Source: CAVVEC01 sp963747105 (GTDB lineage: Bacteria; Acidobacteriota; Terriglobia; Terriglobales; Acidobacteriaceae). Taken from it: 64,000 bases of DNA. The stretch is taken from NCBI GenBank assembly GCA_963747105.1, contig CAVVEC010000008.1:310001-374000 (forward strand), in the 5' to 3' direction. This document shows, piece after piece, positions 8,356-17,797 of the stretch (the first letter of the stretch is position 1; every line of letters begins with the position of its first letter). Under the pieces are notes generated by a model, which was not told where the DNA came from, made no database searches, and was given only the letters and a program-made list of their open reading frames with translations. Position numbers and translations under genes: made by a program.

Positions 8356-10293
8356 ATGATTCAGTTGTCCTCCGCCGGAAAACGCTACGGTCACAAGCTC
8401 CTGTTCGAGGGAACGGACTGGCTGATCACGCCCCGGGACCGCATCGGCCTGGTGGGCGCGAACGGCACCGGCAAATCCACGCTGATGAAGATCCTGGCCG
8501 GGCTCGAAACTCTCGACTACGGCTCTGTCAGCACGGCCAAGGGCATCAGCGCGGGCTATCTGCCGCAGGATGGCCTCACGCTTTCCGGACGAACCGTGTT
8601 CGCCGAGTGCATGTCGGTTTTTTCTGAAGTGCGCGCCATGGAACAGGAGATGGAAGATCTGACCGGGCGCATGTCGGAACTGGATCATGCGTCCGCGGAA
8701 TATTCGCAGGTCGCCGAACGGTATCAGCGCCTCGAACATGAGTTTCAGACTCACGACGGATACGCGATCGAGGCGAAAGTCGGCACTGTGCTGATGGGGT
8801 TGGGTTTTACTAAAGAAGACTGGCAGCGACCGACCGAAGAATTCTCCGGCGGCTGGCAGATGCGCATCGCGCTGGCCAAACTGCTGCTGCAAAAGCCGAA
8901 CCTGTTGCTGCTGGACGAGCCCACCAATCATCTTGATCTGGAGGCGCGCAACTGGCTGGAAGAGTATCTCACGCACTATCCCAACGCTTTCGTGCTGATT
9001 TCGCACGACCGCTATTTTCTCGACGTCACTGTCAACAAGATTGTCGAAATCTGGAACAAGCGAATTCATTTTTATCCCGGCAACTACGAAAAGTATCTGA
9101 CAGCAGAAGACGCAGCGCAGGGAGCAACTCGAAGCCGCCTATCGAAACCAGCGCGAGCGCATCGAGCAGTTGGAAGTATTCATCAACCGCTTCCGCTATC
9201 AGGCCACCAAAGCCAAGCAGGTGCAAAGCCGCATCAAGGAACTGGAAAAGATGGAGCGCATCGAGTTGCCGGAAGAAGAAAAAACCATCCACTTCTCCTT
9301 CCCGCAGCCCAAAGCCAGCGGCCGGATCGTGGCTGAATTCTCTGGCGTGGCGAAATCATATGGCGAGAAAGAAGTATTCCGCGATGTCAGCTTCATGATC
9401 GAGCGCGGCGACCGCATCGCGCTGGTGGGCGTGAATGGGGCGGGCAAATCCACACTGATCAAGCTGCTGGCCGCTGAGGAGCCGCTGAGCGGCGGCGACT
9501 TACAAGCTGGGCCACAACGTGCAGGCGGACTATTTCGCGCAGGATCAGTACAAGGAACTGAACCCGGACGCGCGCATTCTGGACGACATCGGCGAGATTT
9601 CTCCCCGTTCCACCGCAGACCGAACTGCGCAGCCTGCTGGGCTGTTTTTTGTTTTCCGCGGACGATGTTTTCAAGCGCATTGGCGTGCTCTCGGGCGGCG
9701 AGCGCAATCGTTACGCGCTGCTGCGCATGTTGCTGCACCCGGCGAATTTTCTGCTGCTCGATGAGCCCACCAACCACCTCGACATGCGCGCCAAGGATGT
9801 CCTGCTGGAAGCGTGATGGAAGTACACCGGCACCGTGGTTTTTGTCTCCCATGACCGCTACTTCATCGATAAGCTGGCCACGCGGGTTTTCGAAATTGGC
9901 GACGGACGGGTCGAAGTCTATCCCGGGAACTACGAAGACTATCGCTGGCGGAAGGAAGGCGGCGCTGAGAAATTGCAGGAGGCCGTCCGAGGTTCGACGG
10001 CTTCTTCCCAGCCCACCAACGGCAATAAGCCGCAGGTCGTCGCAGAACCTGCAGAACCAAGATCCAAGCGCCTGAATCCCATCAAGCGCAAGCAAATGGA
10101 AGAACGGGTGCGCGAACTCGAAGCCGAAATCAGCCGCACGGAATCAGCCATCGCGGGTTGCGAGGCCGCGCTGCAGAACTTCGTCAGCGCCGAGGAAACC
10201 GCGCGCCAGACACAAGAACTGGCGGCTCATCGCACCGCCCTGCAGAGCCATCTGAGCGAGTGGGAAGACTTGGCGCAGGCATTGCAAGCATAG
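8356..10293 (+). pseudogene. ABC-F family ATPase, frameshifted
   Basis: Two ABC ATPase domains without membrane parts, as in Uup/EttA-type proteins that act on ribosomes. Domain 1 has Walker A GANGTGKST, signature FSGGWQ and Walker B LLLLDEPTNHLD; a charged linker follows. Domain 2 has GVNGAGKST, LSGGERN and again LLLLDEPTNHLD. A C-terminal coiled coil (about 10080-10290) ends the protein. The frame changes near 9106, 9500 and 9605, and a TGA interrupts at 9814-9816 where homologues read through. All motifs are intact when the frames are joined, so sequencing error is more likely than decay. Confidence 0.85.
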
Positions 10294-10341
10294 AAGCCTG
10301 TACCCCTGCTTTGTTCCAAAGCCGTGCGGCGGACCTGTTCG

Positions 10342-11547
10342 TCAAAACGGCCGCGGCGGATAAGCTCCGATCGACTCCAACCCCGGCGCATTCGGGTCGC
10401 TGGCCGGTGACTTCTTCGATTCGGTTAACGTGCAACTCCCACCACTGGAACTGACCTTGAGAATCCCCACCGAAGACGGACTGCCAATCACTGCATATTC
10501 CGCAACCCACAGCACGTTGCCGGTGCCGGCAGCTTGTTGCGTGGCGAGCCCCATGGTGTACGCCCACGCCGAGCCGTAGCCGTTCAGGGGACCAGAGTTG
10601 CAACCATACTTGAGAGTTCCCTTCGTCTGGTCAAAAGAAGCAGCCGTAACTTCGCCCGAGAAGTTCACGCTGATGTAAAGCAAGGAGTCGTCCGGGCTCA
10701 GCCAGATATTGTTGGAATTCTCACCCGAGCCCAGACCTCCGCCTGAGCCGCCGTAGTCAACTGTCTGGGTGAGCTTTCCCGAGGAGATATCGGACACCTC
10801 GACTTCCACGTAGTAACCGCCATCGCCGAAGATGGCGTAATGCCCGTCTTTGCTGATGTCAACGCCCGCTGGCACGGCGCCATCTTTGCCGTATCCGGTC
10901 GAGTCTTGCGCATCGCCATTCGATACCGGCGCGCCTTTGGAGATGTTGAACGACTCAATGGACCCGTCCGCGTAAGCCACAACCAGAATGCTGCCATGAA
11001 GCGCCATGCCGTCCACCGGCCCCCCCTGTAGTCCGCGTGCTGACACATCGCTGACAAACTTCAGCTTGCATCCTGGAAGCACCTTGAAGGTCCCAATGGT
11101 GTTGGACAAAGTGAAAGCCGCGTACAGGTACTTCGCGTTCATGGCAACGCCGATGCCGTTGAGATCACCGCTGTCGCCGCTGGAGCCCTTGAAGTTCCCC
11201 GCTACCTTTTGCGTGCGGACGACAATGCCTGCGATGTCGTTCGTTCCGGAATCGGAGACGTAGACACACTCGTCCTTGCTATCGTGTATCACCGCTACTC
11301 GGGCAGCGGCGAACCCCTCGGGACCTCGTCCGGATCCGCCCGTCTTGACCGTCTTGTAGAGCGTCAGCTTGGGCTCTGAACCGGTGCCTCCCGCGACGTA
11401 GAAAGTCGCCGTATTCGGCCCGAATTGATCATCATTGGTCACGACGTAGTGAGTTACAGGTTTGCCCGATGCAAACGAGTGGGAGTTGCAGACCAACGAG
11501 GCAACGACGATAGCCACGGCGAAGAACAGGTTTTTAGAGTCTTTCAT
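10342..11547 (-). CDS. Secreted beta-propeller (lactonase-like) protein
   Basis: A 401-residue exported protein with a signal peptide (about residues 1-27, ending near SFASG). The rest consists of repeated blades with patterns such as ARVAVIHDSKDECVYVSDSG, YLYAAFTLSNTIGTFKV and LYISVNFSGEVTAASF, as in YVTN/6-phosphogluconolactonase-like propellers. No catalytic assignment is possible. It is a single gene whose promoter must lie in the gap before the bactofilin gene. Confidence 0.7.
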   Translation of the reverse strand: MKDSKNLFFAVAIVVASLVCNSHSFASGKPVTHYVVTNDDQFGPNTATFYVAGGTGSEPKLTLYKTVKTGGSGRGPEGFAAARVAVIHDSKDECVYVSDSGTNDIAGIVVRTQKVAGNFKGSSGDSGDLNGIGVAMNAKYLYAAFTLSNTIGTFKVLPGCKLKFVSDVSARGLQGGPVDGMALHGSILVVAYADGSIESFNISKGAPVSNGDAQDSTGYGKDGAVPAGVDISKDGHYAIFGDGGYYVEVEVSDISSGKLTQTVDYGGSGGGLGSGENSNNIWLSPDDSLLYISVNFSGEVTAASFDQTKGTLKYGCNSGPLNGYGSAWAYTMGLATQQAAGTGNVLWVAEYAVIGSPSSVGILKVSSSGGSCTLTESKKSPASDPNAPGLESIGAYPPRPF

Positions 11548-11828
11548 AGTGCCCCCGGTGTGAACAGAAAAAACCTAAGGACGCGCACGTTATCACAAAA
11601 CCGCCACTTTCCTCAACCGTTGTCCGTTCTGGCACTGAGGCCTAGTTCTTTGTCGTCTAGCGCTGTGCACACCTGGGTTCCGTTTCGGCAACCGTACAGG
11701 CTCTTCCGTAACCTGCCAAAGGTACTAACTCCCGTGCGATATTCAGCTTGGCCCATGGCCACGATCTCAGACCCGCCGCCTGCGCCTCCGGCGCTATAAG
11801 CCGCGCGGAACAAGGAAGGCCAAAAACG

Positions 11829-12395
11829 ATGTTGCAGCCAGCACAGAACCTAGCCAACCCACAAAAATTCCCCCCGAACCCAACCCCTTACACCCCGCCA
11901 AAAACCATCAGCGCACCCATGGAGCAGGCTACGATCGGGCGCTCCCTGGTCATTAAAGGCGAGGTCAGCGGCGCGGAACCGCTCTATATTGACGGCCGCG
12001 TCGAGGGCAGCATCACGCTGGCCGACAACCGCGTTACCATCGGCCGCAATGGCAGCGTCGTAGCCAACATCAGCGCCCGCGAAGTGGTCATCATGGGCAA
12101 CGTGAAGGGCAACATTCAGTGCACCGACCGCCTGGACATCCGCAGTGAAGGCTCGCTCACCGGAGATGTCGAGACCCAGCGCATCAGCGTGGAGGACGGA
12201 GCCGTGGTGAAGGGCAGCGTCGAAGTGCGCCATGGGGCGCAAAAGAACGAGAAGTCGCAAGCTCATGCCAAGTCGAGTGAATCCGCGAAGTCTGGTTCGA
12301 CGGAACAGCCCAAGGCAGCAGCGGCTGCGGCAGGCGCGGGGACCTCAGTAAACCTGTTGCCGGGCAGCAAAGTCATGTACGAAGAAACGCACTAG
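11829..12395 (+). CDS. Bactofilin (polymer-forming cytoskeletal protein)
   Basis: A 188-residue bactofilin. A proline-rich N-terminal tail (about 1-35) precedes the central right-handed beta-helix (about 38-135) with its short hydrophobic/glycine repeats (LVIKGEVSGAEPLYIDGRVE, NISAREVVIMGNVKGNI). A low-complexity alanine/serine tail follows. Bactofilins self-assemble into filaments and place cell-wall or motility factors. The ATG at 11829 is preferred; an in-frame TTG at 11748 would add residues unlike the family. A strong terminator follows the stop. Confidence 0.92.
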   Translation: MLQPAQNLANPQKFPPNPTPYTPPKTISAPMEQATIGRSLVIKGEVSGAEPLYIDGRVEGSITLADNRVTIGRNGSVVANISAREVVIMGNVKGNIQCTDRLDIRSEGSLTGDVETQRISVEDGAVVKGSVEVRHGAQKNEKSQAHAKSSESAKSGSTEQPKAAAAAAGAGTSVNLLPGSKVMYEETH

Positions 12396-12420
12396 GGCAA
12401 GCAAACTACAAAGTTCAACG

Positions 12421-12449
12421 GGCACGGTCTTCTCCGTGCCTTATTTTTT
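12421..12449 (+). terminator. Rho-independent terminator of the bactofilin gene
   Basis: GGCACGG (12421-12427) pairs with CCGTGCC (12434-12440) around a 6-base loop, followed by TTATTTTTT. The T-tract overlaps the last codons of the converging msrB gene. Confidence 0.9.
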
Positions 12450-12878
12450 CCCTTCGCCCGTCTTGAGATCTTCCTTCCTTAGATCTTCCTTCCTTAGATC
12501 CAGCGCGGCCGAATTCATGCAGTAGCGCAGACCGGTCGGCGCAGGTCCATCGGGAAAGACGTGCCCCAGATGGGCGTCGCAGCGCGCGCAACGCGCTTCG
12601 GTTCGAATCATGCCATGGCTGCTGTCGGTTTCTTCCACGATGGCGGAGCTCTCTACCGGCTTCCAGAAGCTGGGCCAGCCGGTGCCGGATTCAAACTTGG
12701 TCTCCGAGCTGAACAGCGGCTGCCCGCAGCAGACGCAGGTGTAGGTACCCTGATCTTTGGTCTTGTAGTACTTGCCGGTAAAGGCTGGTTCGGTTCCTGC
12801 CTTGCGCGCGACGTAGTACTCCTCAGGCGATAACTGTTTTTTCCATTCTTCTTCGGTCTTGGTGATTTTGTTGGGCAT
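12441..12878 (-). CDS. msrB: Peptide methionine-(R)-S-oxide reductase MsrB
   Basis: A 145-residue MsrB that repairs methionine-R-sulfoxide in proteins using thioredoxin. The catalytic Cys is C120 in RYCMNSAAL; zinc ligands are C48/C51 and C97/C100. The SGTGWPSFW motif is present. A possible resolving Cys is C50. The tail has an exact duplication (DLRKED twice) from a 15-bp tandem DNA repeat, probably harmless. The converging arrangement with bactofilin makes the ends overlap with that gene's terminator. Confidence 0.95.
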   Translation of the reverse strand: MPNKITKTEEEWKKQLSPEEYYVARKAGTEPAFTGKYYKTKDQGTYTCVCCGQPLFSSETKFESGTGWPSFWKPVESSAIVEETDSSHGMIRTEARCARCDAHLGHVFPDGPAPTGLRYCMNSAALDLRKEDLRKEDLKTGEGKK

Positions 12879-13179
12879 GGGCGATCCTCGCGAATCATCA
12901 TAAGCCTTATTGATTCTCTGCGAGCATAGGACGATCCAATAGGGTGCAGCCTGAATTTGCTGAACGTCCCCCAGCCCTGACGGACCGCGGGCTCGAAGAT
13001 TCCTCGGGAAGATTGGTTGTCTCCGCGCGCCTGCGGCTGGTCTCCGCTACCTCCGCGATTTAAGACCTTGTGTTCGAGAGTCCGTCAAACCCTTGAATCG
13101 CTGAGACCACTGAGAACAGCCGCAGAGTGCGCGGAGAGGACCAGCAGAGGGCAAACTGAGACACGTCCTTAACGGACTT
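12879..13179. other. Intergenic gap with weak repeat similarity
   Basis: No gene is supported in these 301 bases between two minus-strand genes. The stretch CCACTGAGAACAGCCGCAGAG (about 13106-13126) loosely resembles the CCACAGAGACACAGAG repeats seen around tyrA. Nothing else is recognised. Confidence 0.4.
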
Positions 13180-13743
13180 TCACCTCCTGGTTGAGGTGAC
13201 CTGGGGTGGACACGGCAGTTTGCTGCGAGAATAACGCGTCGCTCCCAAAACAGCCACGCCCAAAAGGACGATACCGGCGGAAAGGCACGCCAGCGCCAAA
13301 CGTCGTTGGCCTTGGGGCGGGGAACAGACTTCGCTTAGTTGACCCTTAAGGTCAGGTCCGACCTCGCCCAGCGAGGCAGTGAAGCTCGCGATCGCTTCTT
13401 TATATGCGCTCCAAAACATCCATATCAACAGGAGAAAGGTCAGCAAAACAAACAAAGAGATCCCAATCGAAGCCGCCAACTTGCTTCGCAGGGGAGTCCC
13501 GCTGCCGTAAACATTTAGGATCAGACTAGGAATGTAAATGCACGGATATACCAGCATGGAAATCCGCGAGGAAGCGCTCCGGTACATCTTGACCAACGCT
13601 CTGATCTTTTCTTCATCGGGTTTCGAGTCAACGAAGTAGGCCTTCTTGTTGGGACCGAAGGGAAGAAACACCAACCGTCCGTTCGGATCCTTCCGGAACT
13701 GACGATCCACGTGATAGTCGATCGCTCTGGAGAAAATAGACAT
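13180..13743 (-). CDS. Membrane protein, unknown function
   Basis: A 187-residue protein. The N-terminus (about 1-50) is soluble and charged, with FRKDPNGRLVFLPFGPNKKAYF suggesting a small folded region. Two membrane segments follow (about 62-76 and 88-110), and a third lies near the end (about 147-164). No family is recognised. The gene stands alone, with an opposite-strand lexA upstream. Confidence 0.65.
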   Translation of the reverse strand: MSIFSRAIDYHVDRQFRKDPNGRLVFLPFGPNKKAYFVDSKPDEEKIRALVKMYRSASSRISMLVYPCIYIPSLILNVYGSGTPLRSKLAASIGISLFVLLTFLLLIWMFWSAYKEAIASFTASLGEVGPDLKGQLSEVCSPPQGQRRLALACLSAGIVLLGVAVLGATRYSRSKLPCPPQVTSTRR

Positions 13744-13860
13744 GACAGCTGCTCTATTTGTACTTGGTGGATTCGATTATGGCAGACAGCCTGGAGGCAC
13801 GCGGAAAACTTAGGTAATTGTCCCGCAGCGTCAACGTAATCGAGAGAAGTGGGCGTGACA

Positions 13861-13897
13861 CGAAAGTCGTTGACTTCGCCTTTCGTTCGCTTACAAT
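13861..13897 (+). promoter_or_regulatory. lexA promoter with inverted repeat
   Basis: TTGACT (13870-13875) and TACAAT (13892-13897) are 16 bases apart and would start transcription at about the lexA ATG (13904), a leaderless message. CGAAAG (13861-13866) and CTTTCG (13880-13885) form an inverted repeat across the -35 box; it could be the LexA autoregulatory site, which is inference. Confidence 0.55.
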
Positions 13898-13903
13898 GAT
13901 GCT

Positions 13904-14524
13904 ATGGCGATCACCAGACGGCAACGGCAAGTGTACGACTTCATCTCCGAGTTTGTGCAGAAGAACGGCTACTCTCCCTCATTCGAGGAAATCGGCGAAG
14001 GCCTGGGGCTGAGTTCATCGGCGACAGTGCACAAGCACATCTCGAATCTCGAGAAAAAAGGACTGCTCACGCGGGACTACAACCGCAGTCGCTCCATTGA
14101 CCTGGTCCCCCCAAAGGGCCGGTTAAAGCAGGCCATGAGCGTGAACAGCACGATGGTTCTGCCCCTGATGGGCAGGATCGCTGCCGGCCAACCGATTGAG
14201 GCAATCGAGAATCCGGAGACGATCTCCCTGGCGGATTTCGTGCGCTCCAAGGAAGTGTTTGTGCTCGAAGTGCGCGGCGATTCCATGCAGGACGAGCACA
14301 TCCTGAATGGAGATTACGTGCTGGTGGAAAAGGCCAAGACAGCCCATAACGGCGACATCGTCGTGGCGCTGGTCAAAGGCTCGGAAGCGACCCTCAAGCG
14401 TTTCTACCGTGAAGGCGACAACATCCGCCTGCAACCCTCCAACGTCAACATGCAGCCGATTGTGGAGCATGCATCGTTGGTTGACATTCAGGGGAGGGTG
14501 ATTGGCGTGCTGAGGAAGTACTGA
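13904..14524 (+). CDS. lexA: LexA repressor
   Basis: A 206-residue SOS repressor. Residues 1-70 form a winged helix (RRQRQVYDFI, then SATVHKHISNLEKKGLLTR). The self-cleavage site is A94-G95 in GRIAAGQPIEA. The serine-lysine protease pair is S127 (RGDSM) and K165 (EATLKRF). RecA filaments trigger cleavage and derepress DNA-damage genes. A bidirectional terminator separates it from trxA. Confidence 0.97.
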   Translation: MAITRRQRQVYDFISEFVQKNGYSPSFEEIGEGLGLSSSATVHKHISNLEKKGLLTRDYNRSRSIDLVPPKGRLKQAMSVNSTMVLPLMGRIAAGQPIEAIENPETISLADFVRSKEVFVLEVRGDSMQDEHILNGDYVLVEKAKTAHNGDIVVALVKGSEATLKRFYREGDNIRLQPSNVNMQPIVEHASLVDIQGRVIGVLRKY

Positions 14525-14575
14525 TGAGATTATCGGCATTCGGCCAGCGCCTAGTCCGGTAGTTTTGCGGCAAGA

Positions 14576-14605
14576 ACAAAAATGCCCGGGGAAGCTTTCC
14601 CGGGC
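14576..14605. terminator. Bidirectional terminator between lexA and trxA
   Basis: GCCCGGG (14584-14590) and CCCGGGC (14599-14605) form a stem that continues through the AAGCTT core. An A-run at 14577-14582 gives a U-tract for the minus strand (trxA); on the plus strand a short T-rich stretch follows. Confidence 0.85.
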
Positions 14606-14629
14606 TGTTATTGGCTGAGTGCTGAATGC

Positions 14630-14962
14630 TCATCCAACGTGCTTGTTCAGTGCCTGCTGGATTGCCGCCTTATCCCTGTAGCCAACCAGTTGTTCGACAA
14701 CCTGGCCACCCTTAAACACCAGTAGTGTCGGAATGCCAGTCACCTTATAGCGCATGGGAGTCGCACTATTGCGATCAACGTCCATTTTGCCGACCGTCAG
14801 CTTGCCCTGGTAGTCCTTGGCCAACTCGTCCACAATGGGAGCGAGAGCGCGGCAGGGTCCACACCACGCCGCCCAGAAGTCCACCAGGACCGGGGTCTCG
14901 GACTTGAGAACGTTCTGGTCAAAATTCGAATCCGTTACTTCCAAAATTCCGTTGCCTGCCAT
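14630..14962 (-). CDS. trxA: Thioredoxin
   Basis: A 110-residue thioredoxin with the redox site WCGPC (C34, C37) and the cis-proline loop TGIPTLLVF. It reduces cytosolic disulfides and supplies electrons to enzymes such as MsrB encoded nearby. The start at 14962 has GGAGG 5 bases upstream and matches family length; a longer in-frame version from 15004 is less likely. Confidence 0.96.
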   Translation of the reverse strand: MAGNGILEVTDSNFDQNVLKSETPVLVDFWAAWCGPCRALAPIVDELAKDYQGKLTVGKMDVDRNSATPMRYKVTGIPTLLVFKGGQVVEQLVGYRDKAAIQQALNKHVG

Positions 14963-15004
14963 GATTTCCTCCCTCGGGCCCACGTGTTGGAAGCCCGCAG
15001 CCAA

Positions 15005-15489
15005 ACCGTATGAATACTAACTTATCCTAGCATTCGATGCGCGGGAACCGCGAGAAGTCGCAAGAGCAGGGGTTAGTGGTCAGTGGATAGTGCGGCTGGC
15101 GGCTTGGAACAGCCGCCGTTGCGGCGGCCAAGAAACGCGGAGACTTTCTAGGTTGGTGACTGGCCACTAATCACCGAACCACTCGTCACTGCAACAAAAA
15201 AGCGCCCCAAACTTTTCAGTTCAGGACGCCTCGGCAGCCCTCCCCCAGAACTGCCAAACCACGAGTGGATAGTAGCTTGGCACCCTTTTCGTGTAAACGT
15301 CACTTTGGTAATCCGCGGTCCTTGGCGAGTAACGTTCAGAAGTAATCGGCGGGTTCACACATCGGCGGTTGGGGTCGTGGCTAATCGATTGTCAGCAATA
15401 GGTGAACGTCTTTGATCGGGGACTCCTGCTTTGGGTGACGTTAATCGGGCATGGATTCTTGCACAGGCAGCGCGAGTCGCGCCGGTCCC
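15005..15489. other. Intergenic gap with degenerate palindromic repeats
   Basis: No gene is supported. The stretch contains GTTAGTGGTCAGTGGATAG (from 15072) and a partly complementary GACTGGCCACTAATCACC (from about 15157). A perfect hairpin GCCGCC-GTTGC-GGCGGC lies at 15112-15128. These resemble the self-complementary filler repeats elsewhere in the window. Confidence 0.5.
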
Positions 15490-16725
15490 CTACTGTTGCT
15501 TCTGCCAGGTTTGACCGGAGTCCGCGGTGGTCCAGCTTTCCTGGTTGGACGTGGTCAGTTTGCCATGCAGAGCATCAGTGAATTCGACCCCAATGATGTC
15601 AGCCGTGAGGGTTTCGCCACTCGCTACCGGTTGCACTCGCATCCAGTGCTCGCCGGCATCAGAAGAGTGGTAGAGAGCACCGCCCGATCCCGCGACCCAA
15701 ATGTCGAGCCCGCTGGCCGCGAGCGCGCGAAAGATGGTGCGGTTGGAGACTGTGATTGTCTTCCAGCTTCTACCGGAGTCCAGGGAACGCTGCAGCGTGC
15801 CGTCCGCGCTCAATGTCCAGCGCGGGGCAAGGTTGGGTACGGTGCGGAGTGAAGCTCCGTTCATGACCTGCGGCGCGGCGGCCGCTATGTCTGAACCGGA
15901 TACCATCGCGCCGCCTGTCGCCGCTTTCGCTTTGGCACTTTGCGCTTCCTCGGGAGCATCCTTGGCTCTCCCGGGCACAAGTTCGCTCAGTTCGGCGCTT
16001 GGTCTCGCATCTGCCATTTCGGACAGATTCGAATCAGCCACGGCACTCTGTTCCGCCGTTTTGGGAGTCCTCGCCAACATGGATCCAGCACGCTGTGAAG
16101 GCGATGGGAGCTTGGGCCTTGCGAAATCTCCCACCGCCGCCGAACTCGCAGCGCCGCTGGGATTCACCGGCTTGGACGCGAGCCGCTTTGTCGCCGGGGA
16201 AGCATCCGCATCGCTCCTCGCCTCAGACAGGCTCGGCGGTGCCAGGTTTGCCGTCAGGCTACTAGCGCTGGGTTGGGCGATTTGGGCTCCCATTGCCGGC
16301 TTCCCTTCTGCGACCGTGTCAGGTTGGCGAGCCACATTAGAGGGCTGCGCAGTCTCCGTTCCCGGATGACGAAGCGTGACGGCGACACCCACCACAACGA
16401 CGCACGCCGCTAACGCACCCCATCGCAGCATGGGCCACGACAGCCATCCGGAAATGCCTCGCGCCGTGGTGACAACGGCTGTGTCTTCGAGCTGGGGAAT
16501 CGAGAGCGACACGATTTCACGGCAGTCGGCACATTGCGCCAAATGATCCATGACCCGCAGCCGCTCGGGCCTCGCTAACGAGCGCTCGGCGAAGGCAGCG
16601 ATCAGGTTCGGATCAGGATGGACGTCGGCCTTCGCCGTCGCCCGCAGCCGTTGACCTACGATTTTGAGAATTTCCGCCACAATGTTTCCAAGTCTTAAAT
16701 GCGTATCTCGCTCATCCCGGACCAT
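15490..16725 (-). CDS. Anti-sigma factor-like membrane protein with YCF48-type C-terminus
   Basis: A 411-residue protein. The N-terminus carries a zf-HC2-type zinc finger (MDHLAQCADCREIV, about 58-72), typical of anti-sigma factors. One membrane helix follows (about 100-118), then a long alanine/serine-rich linker. The C-terminal part (about 305-411) has repeated SxDxGxxW blades (SLDSGRSWKTI, SSDAGEHWMRV, TADSGQTWQ) of YCF48-like propellers. It overlaps the sigma factor gene by 14 bp, so it is likely its regulator. The extracytoplasmic propeller could be the sensor. Confidence 0.8.
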   Translation of the reverse strand: MVRDERDTHLRLGNIVAEILKIVGQRLRATAKADVHPDPNLIAAFAERSLARPERLRVMDHLAQCADCREIVSLSIPQLEDTAVVTTARGISGWLSWPMLRWGALAACVVVVGVAVTLRHPGTETAQPSNVARQPDTVAEGKPAMGAQIAQPSASSLTANLAPPSLSEARSDADASPATKRLASKPVNPSGAASSAAVGDFARPKLPSPSQRAGSMLARTPKTAEQSAVADSNLSEMADARPSAELSELVPGRAKDAPEEAQSAKAKAATGGAMVSGSDIAAAAPQVMNGASLRTVPNLAPRWTLSADGTLQRSLDSGRSWKTITVSNRTIFRALAASGLDIWVAGSGGALYHSSDAGEHWMRVQPVASGETLTADIIGVEFTDALHGKLTTSNQESWTTADSGQTWQKQQ

Positions 16726-17641
16726 CGCCAGCCGGGGCTTCCACTTTCTTCTTAGAGAACGCTGGGGTCGGGTGTTCTTGCGTCAATCGGCTTCGAATAT
16801 TGAGCCGCAGATCACGAACGTCCACATCCAGCGCTTCCTGCGCCTGCCGACGGCTCATGCCGCGCCTGCCTAATCCTGCCAAGATCTGCTTGCGCAATGA
16901 CTTAGCCAGTTTGTCGAGCTTGCGGCTAATGGTGGATTCGTGCACTCCCAGGGTGCTCGCAATCTCGGCCAGGGTGCGTCCATCGAGAAAGTACGACGCC
17001 AGCACGAAACCGTCTTCCGAAGACAGAGCCGCAAGTGCTTCGTCGGTCGCCGCCTCCACCCTTGGATCGACGGAAATCACCGGTTCAGCCTCAGTCGTGG
17101 CGAACTGCGTACCCTCTTCGCTCTCTTCGTCCAGGCTCACCAGACGCCGCTGGCGGCGATATCGGTTGACGTGTTCTTGCGCCATCACCGTGCGCAGCCA
17201 TCCTTCTAACGAACCGCGACCGGTGTAGGAGGCCAGCTTGGAAATGCGCCGGCCTTCGCGCTCGTTCGTACCGTAGAGATCGGCATAAAGCGAATCGGCC
17301 AATTCGCGCGCCGCCGACGTTTCCTTGGCGATGTAACCCGCGATGTTGTAGAGCTTCTCGCGGTAGCGGGTTAGAAAAACCTCCCAGGCGCGTTCCTGGC
17401 CGGCGGCACAGGCGCGGGCCAAAGCGAGATCCTCCACCCGCAAGCTGGCGCATAGTTCGCGCACGTCATTTTGCCCTGCGCCCGCGGGCAGGTATTTCCG
17501 GGAAATTTCCTGAAGGATGCCGTCAAACTGCTCGCGCGTCAGCCCAAACTCTTCGGCTCGGCTCTTTTGATATAGCTCGGTCACCATAGATCCCAACCCT
17601 GCAGCGAACTCCACTACGGATTGGACACCGGGTTTGGGCAT
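16712..17641 (-). CDS. ECF-like RNA polymerase sigma factor
   Basis: A 309-residue sigma-70 family protein. Region 2 spans about 85-160 (CAAGQERAWEVFLTRYREKLYN, then SLEGWLRTVMAQEHVNRYRR). Region 4 spans about 195-255, with a clear helix-turn-helix (TLAEIASTLGVHESTISRKLDKL). It is longer than usual ECF factors, with extra N-terminal and C-terminal parts. The ATG at 17641 is preferred over a TTG at 17686. It is the first gene of a two-gene operon with the anti-sigma gene. Confidence 0.85.
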   Translation of the reverse strand: MPKPGVQSVVEFAAGLGSMVTELYQKSRAEEFGLTREQFDGILQEISRKYLPAGAGQNDVRELCASLRVEDLALARACAAGQERAWEVFLTRYREKLYNIAGYIAKETSAARELADSLYADLYGTNEREGRRISKLASYTGRGSLEGWLRTVMAQEHVNRYRRQRRLVSLDEESEEGTQFATTEAEPVISVDPRVEAATDEALAALSSEDGFVLASYFLDGRTLAEIASTLGVHESTISRKLDKLAKSLRKQILAGLGRRGMSRRQAQEALDVDVRDLRLNIRSRLTQEHPTPAFSKKKVEAPAGDGPG

Positions 17642-17797
17642 CACGGGCGCAGCCTTTCTGAATCGTACCAATGTTTTTAGACGCAAGCAGCCGGAATTTT
17701 GCCGTTCACTAATTAGTCAGCGTAGGAAGCGAGGACGCTTCGGAGAAGGGCTCATTCCCCGCATCTCTGAAGCGTCCCCGAGGACGGGAGGCGCATT

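Noticed and set aside
9811..9822. In-frame TGA in the ABC-F gene as selenocysteine
   Set aside because: The family has no redox residue here, no SECIS-like hairpin follows at the right distance, and the gene has three other frame changes.
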